Assembly: GCA_963756525.1 (NCBI GenBank)
Contig: CAVWNR010000004.1
Span: 1 to 64,000, forward strand
Direction of reading: 5' to 3'
Origin: CAVWNR01 sp963756525
GTDB taxonomy: Bacteria; Actinomycetota; Actinomycetes; Mycobacteriales; Jatrophihabitantaceae
DNA length: 64,000 nt
The notes under the pieces are model-generated. The model ran no database searches, was not told where the DNA came from, and saw nothing but the letters and a program-made list of their open reading frames with translations. This document shows positions 62,168 to 64,000 of the stretch, piece by piece (positions within the stretch are counted from its first letter, which is position 1; each line of letters starts with the position of its first letter). The position numbers were made by a program, and so were the translations under genes.

Positions 62168-63399
62168 GGCTTCACCTGCATTTCTCGAACGGGACGGCCG
62201 ACCGCGCTCACCGCAAGCACGAGGCCGACGAGACATACCGCGCCGCAGCACCACCAGGTGTTCGCCCCGATCAACCGGTAGAGCACAACACCCAGGGCTG
62301 GACCGGCGACGCTGCCGAGGCTGAACATCACCTGCATGGCACCGACGTAACGGCCGCGCAGGTGATCCGGAGCCACGAGGCCGGGATAGGCGAACATGGT
62401 CGGGCCACCGACGATCTCCGCTGAGGTCCAGACCAGCGTGCCCATAGCGAACGCGGCAAGGCCGAACGGCAGCGCGTAGACCGAGAAACCGATGCCCAGC
62501 AGGACGAACCCAATCGTGATCACTCGGCGCACCGGCCATCGCTGGGTGAGCTTGGTGACCAGCAGTTCGCAGCTGATCACGAGGAAGCCGTTCAGCGCGA
62601 TCATGCAGCTGAACCAGATCGTCGCGAGCCCTGCGTCGCGCATGGCGAGTGGCAGGGTCGCGACGTACTGGATGTAGACCAGCGAGTTGAGTGCGGTGGC
62701 GAGCAGGAATCGGACGTAGCGACGGTCGGCCAGCACGGCCCGGTAACCACCGCGGTCGCCGACCTTGCGAGACGGCGCCGATGCCACGCACGCTCGGCGC
62801 GGCAACGCTATGGCAGCGATCACGGCGAATGCGGCGGCCGCCGCGGCTTCGGACCAGAACAGCAGCTGGTACGACATGGTGATCAGCAGCGCGCCCAGCA
62901 GCGGCGCCGCGGTGGTGCCGAGGTTCAGCGCCCAGCGATAGAGGGCGAACACCATCACCTGTCGATGTTGCGGCGTCAGCTCGGTGAGCAGCGTGGCGGA
63001 TGCCGGGCGGTAGAGCTGGCCCACCAGCCCGACGAGGGCCACCACGACCAGCAGCGCCGGCAGCGTGTGCACGTACAGCACGCTCAGCAGCAGCGCGGCG
63101 CTGCCGGCCATCGAGATGAGCGTCGCGGTGCGCGGGCCGAGGCGGTCGGCTATGGAGCCGCCGGTGAACACCCCGGCCAGTGCGCCGGCACCGAAGCAGC
63201 CCAGTGCGACGCCGGCCTGTACCTCGCTGAACCCGCGGTGTGTCAGGAACAGCACCAGGAAGGTCTGGAAGAACGCGCCCAACTTGTTGACGAACGTGCC
63301 GAGCAACATCGCCTTGACCGGTGCCGCCGAGCCGGTCCACGTCTGGATTACACCCGGTGCGCGCCGCTCGGCGTCGGCGTCGAGAACGGCCGCCGTCAT
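62164..63399 (-). CDS. MFS transporter
   Basis: 411 aa with about 12 membrane helices in two halves, joined by a basic loop (RRACVASAPSRKVGDRGGYR). The motif-A-like GGSIADRLGPRTATL after helix 2 fits drug/metabolite exporters. ATG 63399 overlaps the upstream ATP-grasp stop (ATGA), and its own stop overlaps the next ATP-grasp start (62164-62167). Export of the product made by the two ligases is the natural inference. Confidence 0.88.
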   Translation of the reverse strand: MTAAVLDADAERRAPGVIQTWTGSAAPVKAMLLGTFVNKLGAFFQTFLVLFLTHRGFSEVQAGVALGCFGAGALAGVFTGGSIADRLGPRTATLISMAGSAALLLSVLYVHTLPALLVVVALVGLVGQLYRPASATLLTELTPQHRQVMVFALYRWALNLGTTAAPLLGALLITMSYQLLFWSEAAAAAAFAVIAAIALPRRACVASAPSRKVGDRGGYRAVLADRRYVRFLLATALNSLVYIQYVATLPLAMRDAGLATIWFSCMIALNGFLVISCELLVTKLTQRWPVRRVITIGFVLLGIGFSVYALPFGLAAFAMGTLVWTSAEIVGGPTMFAYPGLVAPDHLRGRYVGAMQVMFSLGSVAGPALGVVLYRLIGANTWWCCGAVCLVGLVLAVSAVGRPVREMQVKP

Positions 63400-64000
63400 G
63401 CCGCCTCGATCCGCAGCGCTTCGCCGGCCGCAGCAATCGCCGCGGCGCACTCGGCCGGATCATCCGCGATCGCGGTGACGTAGGCGATCCGCCCCCACAC
63501 GATGCCGTCGGGCGGCGGTGCGTAGGTCTTGCCCGACACGGCGAGCACCTCGGTCAGGTCGACGGCAGCTGGCAGCCGCGTCTCGTCGAAGTCCACGCTG
63601 CCGACGGTGGTCTCCTTCTCCACGTAGCTGAACCGAACCGCCCCGTGCAGCTTCCGGTCCGGGCTCGTCGCGGGCCTGCGGCCGCAGGCGATCGCGGCGG
63701 CGGCCAGGCCTGGATCGACGCCCGTCGTGCGTAGCCCGAGGTAGGGAACGAGGTCACCGCCGATGCGGGCGTTAATTTCGATGATCTTGGGGCCGGTCGT
63801 CGTGAGCCGTAGTTCGGTGTGCGTCATCCCGTCGGTGAACCCGACCGCCGCATGGGCTGCCGCAAGGATCCGCAGCAGCGTGGGATCGCCGAGCAACGGA
63901 TCGGCCGCGTCGACCCGGTGGCCGATCTCTTCGAAGTACGGCGGGTAGCCGATCTCCTTGCGTGCCAGGCAGATCGGATGCAGCTCGCCACGAAAGGCCG
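63396..64000 (-). CDS. ATP-grasp domain protein, partial (start outside window)
   Basis: The C-terminal 200 or so residues are visible. FEEIGHRVDAADPLLGDPTL leads to the ATP-grasp metal motif KIIEINARIGGDLVPYLGLR with the usual Asn, followed by a C-terminal domain (GAVRFSYVEKETTVGSVDFD). It resembles biotin-carboxylase-like or L-amino-acid ligases. It is upstream of and coupled to the MFS gene. Confidence 0.82.
   Translation of the reverse strand, partial: AFRGELHPICLARKEIGYPPYFEEIGHRVDAADPLLGDPTLLRILAAAHAAVGFTDGMTHTELRLTTTGPKIIEINARIGGDLVPYLGLRTTGVDPGLAAAAIACGRRPATSPDRKLHGAVRFSYVEKETTVGSVDFDETRLPAAVDLTEVLAVSGKTYAPPPDGIVWGRIAYVTAIADDPAECAAAIAAAGEALRIEAA

Noticed and set aside
60908..63463. 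A single 851-codon reading that joins the MFS region to the ATP-grasp gene
   Set aside because: The upstream part is the wrong frame of the MFS gene (Arg-rich, no helices); the ATP-grasp start at 62167 overlaps the MFS stop properly.
1..64000. CRISPR arrays, rRNA genes and a replication origin
   Set aside because: No regularly spaced repeats, no rRNA sequence and no DnaA-box cluster were seen.

Overview
The window is very GC-rich chromosomal DNA from an actinomycete. The evidence is a WhiB1-type WhiB protein, a PdtaS-type sensor kinase, a SigR/RsrA thiol-stress pair, a multifunctional 2-oxoglutarate decarboxylase (Kgd), a nickel superoxide dismutase with its maturation protease, an LpqY-SugABC-type trehalose importer, an actinobacterial Rho with a long charged insert, frequent GTG starts and LexA boxes of the actinobacterial type. 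Two blocks keep the order I recall from mycobacteria: argS-lysA-hom-thrC-thrB-rho, and whiB1/pdtaS ... sigR-rsrA ... SRAP-aroA-rsgA. The genus cannot be named from this stretch alone.

Layout. 1-3.35 kb holds the trehalose-type ABC importer (minus strand), cut by the window edge, with a frameshift in the ATPase gene. 3.56-12.26 kb holds rho and the threonine/lysine/arginyl-tRNA genes (minus strand). 12.39-14.12 kb is a 1.7 kb mini-island: an intact tRNA-Arg(CCG), a second copy of its 3' part 1,664 bp further on, and between them a decayed gene fragment and an MNT-HEPN (nucleotidyltransferase plus HEPN) pair whose HEPN gene carries an in-frame TGA. 14.1-16.3 kb holds a rhomboid-like gene and a frameshifted DUF222/HNH (13E12-type) gene behind a LexA box. 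16.4-21.7 kb is a phaC-phaZ-acyl-CoA dehydrogenase-fadD operon. 22-30.7 kb carries a phospholipase-C-like phosphoesterase, a papain-like peptidase, an ABC exporter, kgd and a small DUF6104 gene. 30.7-43.6 kb carries yczE/yczR, malic enzyme, an orphan RmlC, the sodX/sodN pair, a phosphatase, a lipid kinase, whiB1, pdtaS, murQ with a DasR-like regulator and two dre-like operators, and a solute symporter with its DUF3311 partner. 43.7-50.7 kb is the rsrA-sigR ... aroA-rsgA block. 50.8-59.4 kb is mixed metabolism: a methyltransferase, MOSC, SDR, acetamidase, aminotransferase, phytoene-desaturase-like oxidoreductase, lipase-maturation-factor-like membrane protein and HisN. 59.5-60.8 kb is a second, inverted DUF222/HNH copy with the same frameshift plus another one. 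60.9-64 kb is an overlapping three-gene minus-strand operon, ATP-grasp / MFS / ATP-grasp, that runs out of the window.

The points that most deserve a second look are: the tRNA-bounded MNT-HEPN island with a broken HEPN gene and a 36-nt palindrome over the MNT start; three copies of a 49-bp palindrome, each 42-57 bp upstream of a plus-strand gene, one of them split by a 119-bp MITE with a clean 4-bp target duplication; two DUF222/HNH copies with LexA boxes and an identical frameshift; a rho leader with mutually exclusive hairpins; and the ATP-grasp/MFS/ATP-grasp operon, which looks like a small peptide or amino-acid-conjugate biosynthesis and export unit of unknown product.
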